A stretch of DNA of 64,000 nucleotides from Actinomadura alba (GCF_014323705.1 NZ_JABVEC010000002.1:514447-578446); one strand, 5' to 3'; shown: positions 36,804-44,541, counted from the first letter of the stretch. Translations and numbers: made by a program. Notes: generated from the sequence alone by a model not told the origin.

Positions 36804-36852
36804 CCGGCCTCAGGACGTCGTCGAGCGTCTCCGCGAGCAGCCCGGGTACCCG

Positions 36853-37416
36853 TCACGGGCGGCGCCCGAGCAGGGCCACGAGCCGGTCCTGGGTGCTCGC
36901 CGACTCGGCTACGTCTACGGGGGCGGCGAAGATGCCGAGGCCCTGCCAGTCGCCGATCCGCGACTCGGCGCCGTCGTACACCATCGCGACCAGGTCCTCG
37001 TCCATCGCGTCGTCGGCACCGATGCCCCGGGCGAGGTCCCACGCGTGCACGGTGAGGTCCATGGTCATCTGCCACGCGTACTCGGCCGCCGGAGTCAGGC
37101 CGCCGGTGGTGTACACCGAGCCGTCCAGCGCGCCCCGCCGGTGAAAGGCGACCTTCGACTCCGCCGCGGCCTGCTCCCAGGCCCCGACCGGATCGGTGCC
37201 GAGGACGTCGCCGTCGAACCGGTCGCCGACCTCGGCCAGGGTCGCGCCGCGCAGGAGCAACGGCGCCCACAGGTGCTCGCTCGTTAGGTGGTCGACCAGA
37301 TCGCGCACCGTCCAGTCGGTGCACGGCGTGCCGGCCGACCACTGTTCGTCCTTCACCTGGTGCACCCGGCGGTCGAACTCCGCGAGCGCCTTGTCGAACG
37401 CGTCGAGCTGCTTCAT
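36853..37416 (-). CDS. TIGR03086 family metal-binding (DinB/mycothiol-dependent-like) protein
   Basis: 187-residue four-helix-bundle protein of the DinB/maleylpyruvate-isomerase superfamily. The N-terminal WSAGTPCTDWTVRDLVDHL supplies the first metal-ligand histidine, and DLTVHAWDLARGIG is the hallmark C-terminal ligand block. Members are thought to use mycothiol as cofactor, but the reaction here is unknown. Single gene on the minus strand. Confidence 0.85.
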   Translation of the reverse strand: MKQLDAFDKALAEFDRRVHQVKDEQWSAGTPCTDWTVRDLVDHLTSEHLWAPLLLRGATLAEVGDRFDGDVLGTDPVGAWEQAAAESKVAFHRRGALDGSVYTTGGLTPAAEYAWQMTMDLTVHAWDLARGIGADDAMDEDLVAMVYDGAESRIGDWQGLGIFAAPVDVAESASTQDRLVALLGRRP

Positions 37417-37543
37417 GCCTCTACCACCTTTGTCCGCCGCGACCCTCTAGCCACACCTGCCCAATGCCGCCCGCCTTCATTCGACGAGAGTGGTTGCGCG
37501 AGGCCGCGACCGTTGATCGCGGACTCGTCGTGATCATCAGCCA

Positions 37544-37750
37544 GTGAGCCGGTTGTCGGCAGGGCCCCATGAAGTGCGTCGCAAGGAAGAGCAGAGCCAC
37601 TATGACGAGCACGCCGAACGTGCGAGACGGCTGGATGTGCTCCAGCGGGCCGAGAATGAGTTCGACCCGATTCCGTTCGACGTGGAGGCGGCGAGGATCT
37701 ACGGCCGGGTGTCAGCGGCCGTGGTCGCCGGCGGCCGTAAGCCGCGGCGC
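37544..37750 (+). pseudogene. Remnant of a PIN-domain (VapC-like) gene
   Basis: One frame reads RRLDVLQRAENEFDPIPFDVEAARIYGRVSAAVVAGGRKPRR, close to the middle of actinobacterial VapC/PIN toxins (alternation of E-x-EFDPxPFD with AAR.YG). The N-terminal catalytic strand is missing upstream. After GRKPRR the frame runs into a dispersed repeat copy (SANNCMIT) instead of the expected DLMIAATA helix. No VapB partner is adjacent. Interpreted as a decayed toxin gene interrupted or flanked by repeat insertion. Confidence 0.45.
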
Positions 37751-37753
37751 AGC

Positions 37754-37775
37754 GCGAACAACTGCATGATCACGG
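37754..37775 (+). repeat. Dispersed element, single copy B
   Basis: Contains ACAACTGCATGATCACGG exactly as in the 50-bp palindrome. It is repeated directly 63 bp downstream; the interval is a multiple of three and contains a small GGCGAG/CTCGCC hairpin. Confidence 0.85.
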
Positions 37776-37816
37776 GCGAGGATCTCGCCATCTCGGGTGG
37801 TACACGCGCGAGGTGC

Positions 37817-37838
37817 GCGAACAACTGCATGATCACGG
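37817..37838 (+). repeat. Dispersed element, single copy C
   Basis: Second direct copy of the core ACAACTGCATGATCACGG, in the same orientation as copy B. Confidence 0.85.
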
Positions 37839-37880
37839 CGGTGGTGGGGGGGCTGGCGGCGAAGGGAGCGGGGCGCGACT

Positions 37881-37932
37881 GAGACGATCAAAGATTGGGG
37901 TAGGCATAGGTGCCCGGATGCTTGATCGTCTC
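37881..37932. repeat. Inverted repeat with 11-bp arms
   Basis: GAGACGATCAA (37881-37891) and TTGATCGTCTC (37922-37932) are perfect complements separated by 30 bp. Together with the two direct repeats upstream this may mark the edge of an inserted segment or a terminator for the convergent thiolase gene. Confidence 0.6.
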
Positions 37933-37972
37933 CCGTGGGGGCGTTCTTCGTCACTTGGTGGAGGCGTCGCCC

Positions 37973-38000
37973 CGGTGCTCGGTGCTCGGTGCTCGGTGCT
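37973..38000. repeat. Tandem repeat 4 x 7 bp
   Basis: Four exact CGGTGCT units followed by a partial TGGT, immediately beyond the thiolase stop codon. A non-triplet repeat, so free to vary only because it is non-coding. Confidence 0.85.
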
Positions 38001-38003
38001 TGG

Positions 38004-39200
38004 TCAGCGGGTGGCGATGATGGCGGAACCGTGGCCGAACAGGCCCTGGGTTACGGCGATGCCGACCCGGGGGTTCTTCACCTGGCGGCCCTCGGCTTCC
38101 CCGCGCAGTTGCCAGGTGAGCTCGCAGACCTGCGCGATCGCCTGGGCCGGGACGGCCTCGCCGAACGAGGCCAGTCCGCCGCTCGGGTTGACGGGCAGCC
38201 GCCCCCCGAGGGCCGTCGCCCCCGAGCGCAGCAGGTGCTCCGCGTCGCCTTCGGGACACAGGCCGATGTCCTCGTACCAGTCGAGCTCCAGCGCGGTCGA
38301 CAGGTCGTAGACCTCCGCCAGCGACAGATCCTCCGGCCCGACGCCCGCCTCCTCGTACGCGGCGTGCGCGATCGCCGAGCGGAACGGGCGCTGCGGCTCC
38401 GGCACGGTCATCGTCGAGTCGGTGGCGAAGTCGGGCAGGTCGATGACGGTCTTGGGAAACGTCGGGGTCACCGTCGACACGGCCGAGATCCGCACCGGAT
38501 CCGGCACGCCGTGCGCGCGGGCGAAATCGAGTGACGACACCACGACCGCCGCGCCGCCGTCGCTGGTCGCGCAGATGTCCAGCAGCCGGAGCGGATCGGC
38601 CACCACCGCGGACGCCTGCACGTCCTCGGCGGTGACCTCCTTGCGGTAGCGGGCGTTTGGATTGGCCAGGCCGTGCCGGGCGTTCTTCACCTTCACGGCG
38701 GCGAAGTCGTCGAGCGTGGCGCCGTGGACGGCCATCCGGCGCCGCGCGTACAACGCGAAGTACATCGGGTTGGTCGCGCCCAACAGGCGGAACCGCAGCC
38801 AGTCCGGATCGTTCGGCCGATCCCCGCCGACGGGCTTGAAGAAGCCCTTCGGCGCCGCGTCCGCCCCGACCATCAGCGCCACGTCGCACAGGCCGGCCAG
38901 AATCCGCGCCCGTGCGATGTCGATGGCCTGGGCGCCCGAGGCGCACGCCGCGTAGCAACTCGCCACCCGGGCCCCCGACCAGCCGAGTGCCTGCGCGAAC
39001 GTCGCGCCCGCGACGAAGCCCGGATAGCCGTTGCGGATCGTGTCAGCTCCTACGACGTACTGGATGTCACGCCGGCTCAGGCCGGCGTCGGCGAGCGCCG
39101 CCCGGGTGGCCACCAGGCCGTACTCCACGAAGTCGCGGCCCCACTTGCCCCACGGGTGCATCCCGGCGCCGAGCACCGCGATCTCTGTGCTCGTGCTCAT
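38004..39200 (-). CDS. Thiolase / lipid-transfer protein with catalytic cysteine
   Basis: 398-residue thiolase-superfamily enzyme. Unlike the two Ltp proteins at 29.9-32.2 kb it keeps the nucleophile in CYAACASGAQAIDIA. The C-terminal NPSGGLASFGEAVPAQ and GLFGHGSAIIATR (G-H-G) blocks are intact. It is likely to cleave a 3-ketoacyl-CoA, possibly a steroid- or branched-chain-derived one. ATG 39200 is embedded in the 44-bp repeat and overlaps the stop of a short relay ORF. It forms an operon with the DUF35 gene upstream. Confidence 0.86.
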   Translation of the reverse strand: MSTSTEIAVLGAGMHPWGKWGRDFVEYGLVATRAALADAGLSRRDIQYVVGADTIRNGYPGFVAGATFAQALGWSGARVASCYAACASGAQAIDIARARILAGLCDVALMVGADAAPKGFFKPVGGDRPNDPDWLRFRLLGATNPMYFALYARRRMAVHGATLDDFAAVKVKNARHGLANPNARYRKEVTAEDVQASAVVADPLRLLDICATSDGGAAVVVSSLDFARAHGVPDPVRISAVSTVTPTFPKTVIDLPDFATDSTMTVPEPQRPFRSAIAHAAYEEAGVGPEDLSLAEVYDLSTALELDWYEDIGLCPEGDAEHLLRSGATALGGRLPVNPSGGLASFGEAVPAQAIAQVCELTWQLRGEAEGRQVKNPRVGIAVTQGLFGHGSAIIATR

Positions 39201-39239
39201 TGGCTCGCTCCGCTCGCCGGTTCGCGGGCGCTTTGACGC
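39196..39239 (-). repeat. 44-bp intergenic repeat, copy 2
   Basis: Reverse-strand copy, 41 of 44 identical to 30950-30993; it includes the thiolase ATG. A second shorter GAGCGGAGCGAG segment lies near 39320-39340 at the DUF35 3' end. Confidence 0.85.
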
Positions 39240-39319
39240 GGCGGCTTCCCTCGTCGCTCCGGTCGCAGGCTCCCTGCGCTCCTCAGTCCAGCCACCGCGC
39301 GCCCGCTCACAGTGCTCAT
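39197..39319 (-). CDS. Short relay ORF between DUF35 and thiolase genes (40 aa)
   Basis: The start ATG overlaps the DUF35 stop (ATGA) and its TGA overlaps the thiolase ATG (ATGA), giving perfect end-to-end coupling across a 115-bp spacer. The peptide is Arg/Ser/Ala-rich (MSTVSGRAVAGLRSAG at the start) and part comes from the 44-bp repeat. It is probably a translational bridge rather than a functional protein. Confidence 0.3.
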   Translation of the reverse strand: MSTVSGRAVAGLRSAGSLRPERRGKPPRQSAREPASGASQ

Positions 39320-39777
39320 GGGCTCGCTCCGCTCGCTCCGTTGACGGGGCGCCATTGCCAGATCAGGTATTCGGCCTCGTCGTCCGCGTAGAGCGTGCCG
39401 ACGGTGAGCTCGACCTCCATCCCGACGGCAAGGTCGTCGACGCCGATGCCGGGGACGACCTGGCCGAGCACGACGATGCGCTCCTCCTCGAGCTCCACCG
39501 CGGCGATCGCATACGGCCGGAACGGCTCCTCCGCCACGTGCGGGGGCGGCGGCCGGTACCGGTTGCCGGCGTACGACCAGATGCGCCCGCGAGCGGACAG
39601 CGGGTGCTCTTCCAGCTCGGATCCGTCCTTGGGGCCGGTGCAGGCGGGGTTGCGGCAGGCGAGCTCGTTGCGCGGGAAGTACGGCGTCCCGCAGCTCGTA
39701 CAGCGGGTGCCGACCAGCCGCACGGGATCGGTGGTGAACCAGCCGTCCACGGCGGGACGTCGCACAAGCCTGCCCAC
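39316..39777 (-). CDS. Zn-ribbon OB-fold (DUF35) protein
   Basis: 153 residues. The rubredoxin-like zinc ribbon has TRCTSCGTPYFPRNELAC and a following cysteine in NPACTGP; an OB-fold follows. It is a likely CoA-binding partner of the downstream thiolase. GTG 39777 is preceded by GGAGG 4 bases upstream, and a KstR-type site lies 33 bp further up. Confidence 0.87.
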   Translation of the reverse strand: MGRLVRRPAVDGWFTTDPVRLVGTRCTSCGTPYFPRNELACRNPACTGPKDGSELEEHPLSARGRIWSYAGNRYRPPPPHVAEEPFRPYAIAAVELEEERIVVLGQVVPGIGVDDLAVGMEVELTVGTLYADDEAEYLIWQWRPVNGASGASP

Positions 39778-39809
39778 GCGGCCTCCTTGACCAAGCGACC
39801 GCTCAAATC

Positions 39810-39823
39810 TATAACACGTTCTA
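39810..39823. promoter_or_regulatory. KstR-type operator upstream of the DUF35-thiolase operon
   Basis: TATAACACGTTCTA matches TnnAACnnGTTnnA at every fixed position and is a near-perfect palindrome. On the minus strand it merges with a TATAGATT sequence that could be the -10, so binding would block transcription. Confidence 0.6.
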
Positions 39824-39857
39824 CTTTGCCGGGAAGGAGGGTGACTCGAGTGCGACC

Positions 39858-39879
39858 GCGAACAATTGCAAGATCACGG
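39858..39879 (+). repeat. Dispersed element, diverged copy D
   Basis: ACAATTGCAAGATCACGG differs at two positions from the core ACAACTGCATGATCACGG. Located just beyond the DUF397 stop codon, between two minus-strand operons. Confidence 0.7.
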
Positions 39880-39925
39880 TGGGGGAGAGGGGGGTGCGGG
39901 TGGTGTCGGGGTTGGTTTGGTGTGG

Positions 39926-40192
39926 CTATGCGTGGTCGTTCGACTTGATGGCGGTGACGAAGGTGGCCCATTCGGTTGCCGTGAAGGCGAGCTTGGGGCC
40001 GTCGGGGTTCTTGGAGTCGCGGACCGCGATCGCGCCGGGCAGTCCGGCGACCTCGACGCATTGGCCGCCTTGGCCGCTGCTGCGGTTGCTCTTGCGCCAC
40101 TGTGCGGCGGCGACTTCGACGCAATCCTCGCCGCCCTGTCCGCTGTGGCTGCTCTTGCGCCAGTGCATGGCGGGCAGGTCCAATTCGCTCAT
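39926..40192 (-). CDS. DUF397 domain protein
   Basis: 88 residues. Contains a full DUF397 (QWRKSNRSSGQGGQCVEVA through AVRDSKNPDGPKLAFTATEWATFV) preceded by a partial duplicate of its first 20 residues (HWRKSSHSGQGGEDCVEVA). The ATG overlaps the regulator stop (ATGA). DUF397 proteins pair with Scr1-type HTH regulators in developmental WhiJ-like or toxin/antitoxin-like modules of filamentous actinobacteria. Confidence 0.87.
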   Translation of the reverse strand: MSELDLPAMHWRKSSHSGQGGEDCVEVAAAQWRKSNRSSGQGGQCVEVAGLPGAIAVRDSKNPDGPKLAFTATEWATFVTAIKSNDHA

Positions 40193-41016
40193 CTGAGGTC
40201 CTCCACAGCCTTCACGATCCTCTTGTGGGACTCGCTGCGGGACAGCGCCGCCCCGGTGACCAGGTCGAACCGTACAGCGCACTCCGTCACCGTGTCCGAC
40301 TCCTCGATGACCTGGCCGATGCCGGGTCCCTCCTGGTACAGGATCTCCGTGCCGTCACCAAGCCGCAAGAGGGTGAACTTGCCGTCCAGGCCGGCGTAGG
40401 TGACCGACGTGAACGGCAGCACCCGCACCTGGATATGTGGAGACTCGGCGAACTCCGCCAGCCGCGTGAGCTGCTCGCGCATCACCTCGGGACCGCCGAC
40501 CGGGCGGTGCAGGACGGCCTCGTCGAGCACAAAGGAGGCGTGCGGCGGCTTCTCTCGGCGCAGGATCTCCTGTTGCTCTAGGCGGGCGGCCACCCGCTCG
40601 TCCAGTGCATCGGACGAGAGCGAAGGATTCATGACCGCTCGGATGTAGGGCTCGATCTGAAGCAGGCCAGGGACAAGCTGCGCCACGAAGGAACGGATGA
40701 GCGCCGCCTCTCTCTGCAATTCCATGTACCTGGGAAACCCGGGCAGCAGGACGCGGCGTCTGGTTGCTCGCTTGATGGATTTCCACAGGCGGTGGAAGCC
40801 GCCGTCGCTGTCGAAGTAGGTGTCGAGGTCGATGGCGAACTCCTCGGAGGGGGACTTCTCCGCGAGTTCGACCTGGCCGATCCACTGTGGTGAGCAGCCG
40901 AGTGACTCGGCGAGCTGGTTCATCGACAGGCCGGCCTTGTTGCGGTACGTACGGAGCTCGGCGCCGAAGTGGCCGATGAGGGAGTCAGGATCGGGATCGC
41001 GCTGAGGACGGGGCAT
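40189..41016 (-). CDS. Scr1-type (DUF5753) helix-turn-helix regulator
   Basis: 275 residues. The XRE-type HTH (about 10-70) has YRNKAGLSMNQLAESLGCSPQWIGQVE; the C-terminal DUF5753/Scr1 domain has FPRYMELQREAALIRSFVAQLVPGLLQ and DEAVLHRPVGGPEVMREQL. ATG 41016 has GGAGAG 5 bases upstream and is preferred to the GTG at 41037. It controls, or is titrated by, the DUF397 partner with which it overlaps. Confidence 0.88.
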   Translation of the reverse strand: MPRPQRDPDPDSLIGHFGAELRTYRNKAGLSMNQLAESLGCSPQWIGQVELAEKSPSEEFAIDLDTYFDSDGGFHRLWKSIKRATRRRVLLPGFPRYMELQREAALIRSFVAQLVPGLLQIEPYIRAVMNPSLSSDALDERVAARLEQQEILRREKPPHASFVLDEAVLHRPVGGPEVMREQLTRLAEFAESPHIQVRVLPFTSVTYAGLDGKFTLLRLGDGTEILYQEGPGIGQVIEESDTVTECAVRFDLVTGAALSRSESHKRIVKAVEDLR

Positions 41017-41220
41017 GGGGCTCTCCGAAATCTCCACCCGAGGCCTGGTTGGTGTGAGCCAAGGGTGGGTTGCGTTCGAGCTGATCGAGGTTCATTGCGC
41101 AGCGTAATCGCGTCACGACACTCTGGTCACTGAAACGGCGAAGTCGCATACGCGGCCGGAGCAGGGCTTCCAATGGGCAGCCTGCCGGTCGGTCTCGAAC
41201 CCCCCAATGGAAGGACCGCC

Positions 41221-41652
41221 ATGACGTTATTGCGGGAATCGGTGGCCCTCCCCACGCTTTTCTCGTGGTCGGTGGTCACCCGCTGCGATGGTGCGGTGCT
41301 TCTGGGCGCGGTCGGGGTCACTGATGAGGAGCAACGCGCCTTGGCGGGGCTCGGGGATGCGTTGCGGGAAGCGCCGGCCGGGGCTCGTGGCCTCGTTCAC
41401 CGGGTGATGCTCAGCTTCGCCAGGTGCGGTTACGTGTACGAGAGCCTGATAGCCCGCGCCGCCCTCGACCCCCGCAGCGGCGCGATCGTGTGGGAGCAAT
41501 TCCCCCGCGGCTCATTCGGCAGGCTCAACCTCCTTTTCGGCGAGACGGATGACTCGATTCCTCCGGAGGCACTCGCGGCCGGACTCGCGGATCTGGAAGC
41601 CGACCGCGAAGTACGAGCGCTTGCGGAGCCGTACCAACACGGACGGCTTTAG
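41221..41652 (+). CDS. Hypothetical protein
   Basis: 143 residues, starting at ATG 41221 after GGAAGG. Not recognised. The sequence is soluble and mixed alpha/beta, with an aromatic VMLSFARCGYVYESLIAR stretch and an acidic C-terminus. High third-position GC supports coding. It is divergent from the Scr1 regulator and heads three closely packed genes. Confidence 0.6.
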   Translation: MTLLRESVALPTLFSWSVVTRCDGAVLLGAVGVTDEEQRALAGLGDALREAPAGARGLVHRVMLSFARCGYVYESLIARAALDPRSGAIVWEQFPRGSFGRLNLLFGETDDSIPPEALAAGLADLEADREVRALAEPYQHGRL

Positions 41653-41654
41653 GC

Positions 41655-41975
41655 ATGGGCGTGCTCTGGGTGCCCGACCTCGTGTGGCCACCGGTGCCGA
41701 AGAGCCTGCACCGGGCGGAACCCCAACTGGTGCCGGGCCGCGTGCCCACTGATCGTCCGGCAGGGGAAGGCCGGACCAGCGGCGGCACGGCCGTCCCCCC
41801 GGGTCGTGCCGCCGCGCCCCTCGTACGGCCCCGCGTCAACGGGACATCCTCTGCCGGAGCGCCGGGCCGTACGAGCCTGCGGAACCGGTGCCGTGTCCGC
41901 GACCTCTTCTCGTTCCGGCGGCTCGGCGCCGGGCCTGCCCGGCCACACGCTCAAAGGACACGGAGGACCGACTGA
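41655..41975 (+). CDS. Hypothetical proline/arginine-rich protein
   Basis: 106 residues beginning 2 bp after the preceding stop (ATG 41655). The N-terminal LWVPDLVWPPVPKSL is hydrophobic, and the rest is Pro, Arg and Gly rich and probably disordered. Third-position GC is strong in the first 30 codons and weaker later, so the true extent is uncertain. No family recognised. Confidence 0.4.
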   Translation: MGVLWVPDLVWPPVPKSLHRAEPQLVPGRVPTDRPAGEGRTSGGTAVPPGRAAAPLVRPRVNGTSSAGAPGRTSLRNRCRVRDLFSFRRLGAGPARPHAQRTRRTD

Positions 41976-41976
41976 A

Positions 41977-42225
41977 ATGCCCCATCAACACCACCTCAGT
42001 GACCGGGACCGTGAGGCGCTCCATCTGGCTCATGACCTTCGGATCCGGATGGCGGAATGGATGTCGGACCGTGGCCTCGCCGGGACGCCGGTGGTCTCGC
42101 CTTACATTGACCCCTCGGGGCTGCCGAGCGTGCTGGTGCAGCTGAACTCTTACGTCGCCCGCGCCATGGTGCTGAGCCTTGGCGAGACCTCAGTGACAGG
42201 TCCACGGAGATCACCGACCCGGTAG
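41977..42225 (+). CDS. Hypothetical small protein
   Basis: 82 residues; ATG 41977 with ACGGAGGA upstream. The N-terminus is helical and histidine-rich (MPHQHHLSDRDREALHLAHDL), followed by VVSPYIDPSGLPSVLVQLN. Not recognised. Separated by 1 bp from the gene before, suggesting a three-gene unit next to the Scr1/DUF397 pair. Confidence 0.5.
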   Translation: MPHQHHLSDRDREALHLAHDLRIRMAEWMSDRGLAGTPVVSPYIDPSGLPSVLVQLNSYVARAMVLSLGETSVTGPRRSPTR

Positions 42226-42357
42226 AGGCGGTAAGCGTTCACCGCGTCCTGCAAGGCGGCATACCAACTGGTCGGTCACCTCGCTAATGTGGGACCGAGC
42301 CTGATTCGGTGGGCTGCCGGCGCAGCACGTCGTGCGAACAAGGGAAGGAACCGGTAC

Positions 42358-43125
42358 GTGCAGACGGGACTTCAAGGCAAGACCGCATTGATCACCGGCG
42401 CGTCGAGGGGCATCGGCAAGGCGATCGCCGTGGCACTGGCCGGAGAGGGCTGCAACGTCGTGCTGTCCTCCCGTAAGCAGGACGCCCTCGATGTCGTGGC
42501 CGGAGAGATCCGTGCCGCCCATCCGTCGGCGGGGGTGCTGGCCAAGGCCGCGCACGTGGGCGAGGAGGACCAGGCCCGCGCCTGTGTCGAGGCGGCCGTG
42601 GCCGAGTTCGGCGGGATCGATGTGCTCGTGAACAACGCCGGCACGAACCCCTACTTCGGCCCGATGGTCGATCTCGACACCGCGCGGGCGGCCAAGACGG
42701 TCCAGGTGAACCAGTTCGCCATCGTGCAGTGGACGCAACTGGCCTGGAAGGCGTCGATGGCGCAGCGCGGCGGTTCGATCATCAACATCGCCTCGGTCGG
42801 CGGCCTGGTGACCGAGCACGGCATCGGCTACTACAACGCCACCAAGGCCGCGGTCATCCACCTGACCCGCCAGTTCGCCATGGAGCTCGCTCCGGGCGTA
42901 CGGGTCAACGCGATCGCACCGGGCCTGGTCAAGACGCATCTCGCCCGCGCACTCTGGGAGAACAACGAGGAGGGCATCAGCAAGTTCATGCCCCTCGGCC
43001 GGATCGGCGAGCCCGAGGACATCGCGAACGCGGCGGTCTTCCTGGCCGGCGACACCGCGAGCTGGCTGACCGGGCAGGCCCTCGTGGTCGACGGCGGCGC
43101 CATGATCCGCCCATCCATCGCCTGA
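42358..43125 (+). CDS. SDR family oxidoreductase
   Basis: Classical short-chain dehydrogenase of 255 residues: cofactor motif TGASRGIGKAIA, NNAG, the catalytic serine in NIASVGG and the YYNATK pair (Y-x3-K), ending in LTGQALVVDGG. The fold resembles 3-oxoacyl reductases and steroid dehydrogenases. The GTG at 42358 follows AGGGAAGGA. It is 17 bp upstream of the LLM oxidoreductase, so co-transcribed. Confidence 0.88.
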   Translation: MQTGLQGKTALITGASRGIGKAIAVALAGEGCNVVLSSRKQDALDVVAGEIRAAHPSAGVLAKAAHVGEEDQARACVEAAVAEFGGIDVLVNNAGTNPYFGPMVDLDTARAAKTVQVNQFAIVQWTQLAWKASMAQRGGSIINIASVGGLVTEHGIGYYNATKAAVIHLTRQFAMELAPGVRVNAIAPGLVKTHLARALWENNEEGISKFMPLGRIGEPEDIANAAVFLAGDTASWLTGQALVVDGGAMIRPSIA

Positions 43126-43142
43126 GAGAGCAGGGGAGACGT

Positions 43143-44102
43143 ATGAGCGCACGCTGGGGACTGACCATTCCGCTCACCGGGGTGCCGCTGCCGGAGCATC
43201 GGGAGATCGTCGGTGAACTGGCCGACCTCGGTTACACCGACGCCTGGTCGGCCGAGACCAATGGTTCGGACGCCTTCACACCGCTCGCGCTCGCGTCGCA
43301 GTGGGCGCCGCGGCTGCGGCTCGGCCCGGCCATCGTGCCCGTCTTCACGCGCGGCCCGGCACTCCTGGCGCAGCACGCCGCCACCATGGCCCAGCTCGCA
43401 CCGGGCCGGTTCGTCCTCGGCATCGGCACCTCCTCGCCCGTGATCGTGGAGCGCTGGAACGGCGTCCCGTTCGAGGAGCCCTACAAGCGCGTCCGCGACA
43501 CCCTGCGCTTTCTGCGGAGCGCCCTGAAGGGCGAGAAGGTCACCGTTGACCACGACACCGTCTCGGTGAAGGGGTTCGCGCTCGACCTGGTCCCCGAGAC
43601 CCCGCCGCCCATCGTGCTCGCCGCGCTGCGTCCCGGGATGCTGCGGCTGGCGGCCAGGGAGGCGGACGGAGCGATCACCAACTGGCTGGCCCCGCACGAT
43701 GTCAAGAAGGTACGGGCCGAGCTCGGCGCCGAGCCGGAGCTGCTCGCGCGGATCTTCGTGTGCCCGACGGAGGACGCGGAGAACGCGCGCCGGCTCGGCC
43801 GCAGGCTGATCGCCGCCTACATGACCGTGCCCGTGTACGCGGCCTTCCACGAGTGGCTCGGCCGCGGTGAGGCGCTCAAGCCGATGAACGAGGCATGGGC
43901 CGCCGGAGATCGCAAGGGCGCCCTGGAACTCATCCCCGACGAGGTGGTCGACGACCTGATCGTGCACGGCTCGCCGCGACAGTGCCGGGCGCGTGTTCAG
44001 GAGTACGTCGACAACGGGCTCAGCACCCCGATCCTCGCGGTGCTGCCGGGCAGCGATCTCTCGATGCCCGCCGCCGTGCGGGCCCTCGCCCCGGCCGGAT
44101 GA
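43143..44102 (+). CDS. LLM-class F420-dependent oxidoreductase
   Basis: TIM-barrel luciferase-like enzyme of 319 residues. MSARWGLTIPLTGVPLPEH, the strand-ending LGYTDAWSAETNGSDAF, and the phosphate-site GRFVLGIGTSSPVIVERWNG are typical of actinobacterial F420 reductases. LAAREADGAITNWL supports this. The substrate is unknown; the SDR partner suggests a lipid or ketone redox pathway. Confidence 0.87.
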   Translation: MSARWGLTIPLTGVPLPEHREIVGELADLGYTDAWSAETNGSDAFTPLALASQWAPRLRLGPAIVPVFTRGPALLAQHAATMAQLAPGRFVLGIGTSSPVIVERWNGVPFEEPYKRVRDTLRFLRSALKGEKVTVDHDTVSVKGFALDLVPETPPPIVLAALRPGMLRLAAREADGAITNWLAPHDVKKVRAELGAEPELLARIFVCPTEDAENARRLGRRLIAAYMTVPVYAAFHEWLGRGEALKPMNEAWAAGDRKGALELIPDEVVDDLIVHGSPRQCRARVQEYVDNGLSTPILAVLPGSDLSMPAAVRALAPAG

Positions 44103-44237
44103 GAGGCGCCAGGTCCGCAAGCCAGGGCGTTTCGGCTGTTTAGGGGAGGTCAGTGCGGGCAAGGGGCCACCGATCCGCGAATCGGAGTGTCCTGGTGACC
44201 AGGGCGTTTCCGGTAAACGAATACATGAGGAGTGGTC

Positions 44238-44534
44238 GTGCTTACGCTGACCGACAACGCCGCACAAGTGATCCGCTCGGTGTCCGACGAGCCCGAAGTG
44301 CCCCCGGAGACCGGTCTACGCATCGCCTCGGGGCCCGAGGGCTCCGGCTCGCTCAGCCTGTCGGTGACCGCTGGCCCGGAAGCGGGCGACAAGGTGGTCG
44401 AGAGCCATGGCGTACGGGTCTACCTGGAGTCCGAGGCGGCTGAGATGCTGACCGACAAGACCCTCGACGCCGAGGTCGACGAGCATGGGGATGTGGCATT
44501 CCTCATCGGGGACCAGGCCTCTGAAGGAGGATGA
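44238..44534 (+). CDS. HesB/IscA-fold protein lacking cysteines
   Basis: 98 residues with the A-type Fe-S carrier fold (MLTLTDNAAQVIRSV, TGLRIASG, VRVYLESEAAEMLTDKTLDAEVDEHGDVAF). None of the three cluster-binding cysteines is present; the protein has no Cys at all. GTG 44238 has GAGGAG 5 bases upstream, while GTG 44232 overlaps that site. Iron-sulfur delivery is therefore unlikely, and its function is unknown. Confidence 0.75.
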   Translation: MLTLTDNAAQVIRSVSDEPEVPPETGLRIASGPEGSGSLSLSVTAGPEAGDKVVESHGVRVYLESEAAEMLTDKTLDAEVDEHGDVAFLIGDQASEGG

Positions 44535-44541
44535 CCAAGGG

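Noticed and set aside
37754..37838. CRISPR-like pair of direct repeats
   Set aside because: Only two copies, 63 bp apart, with the same element occurring as inverted pairs elsewhere and no cas genes.
37544..37882. A functional 112-residue gene
   Set aside because: It translates through two dispersed repeat copies and lacks the PIN active-site N-terminus; treated as a remnant.
38004..39200. Cysteine-less Ltp, like the pair at 30-32 kb
   Set aside because: This protein keeps CYAACASG with the nucleophile, so it is a likely true thiolase.
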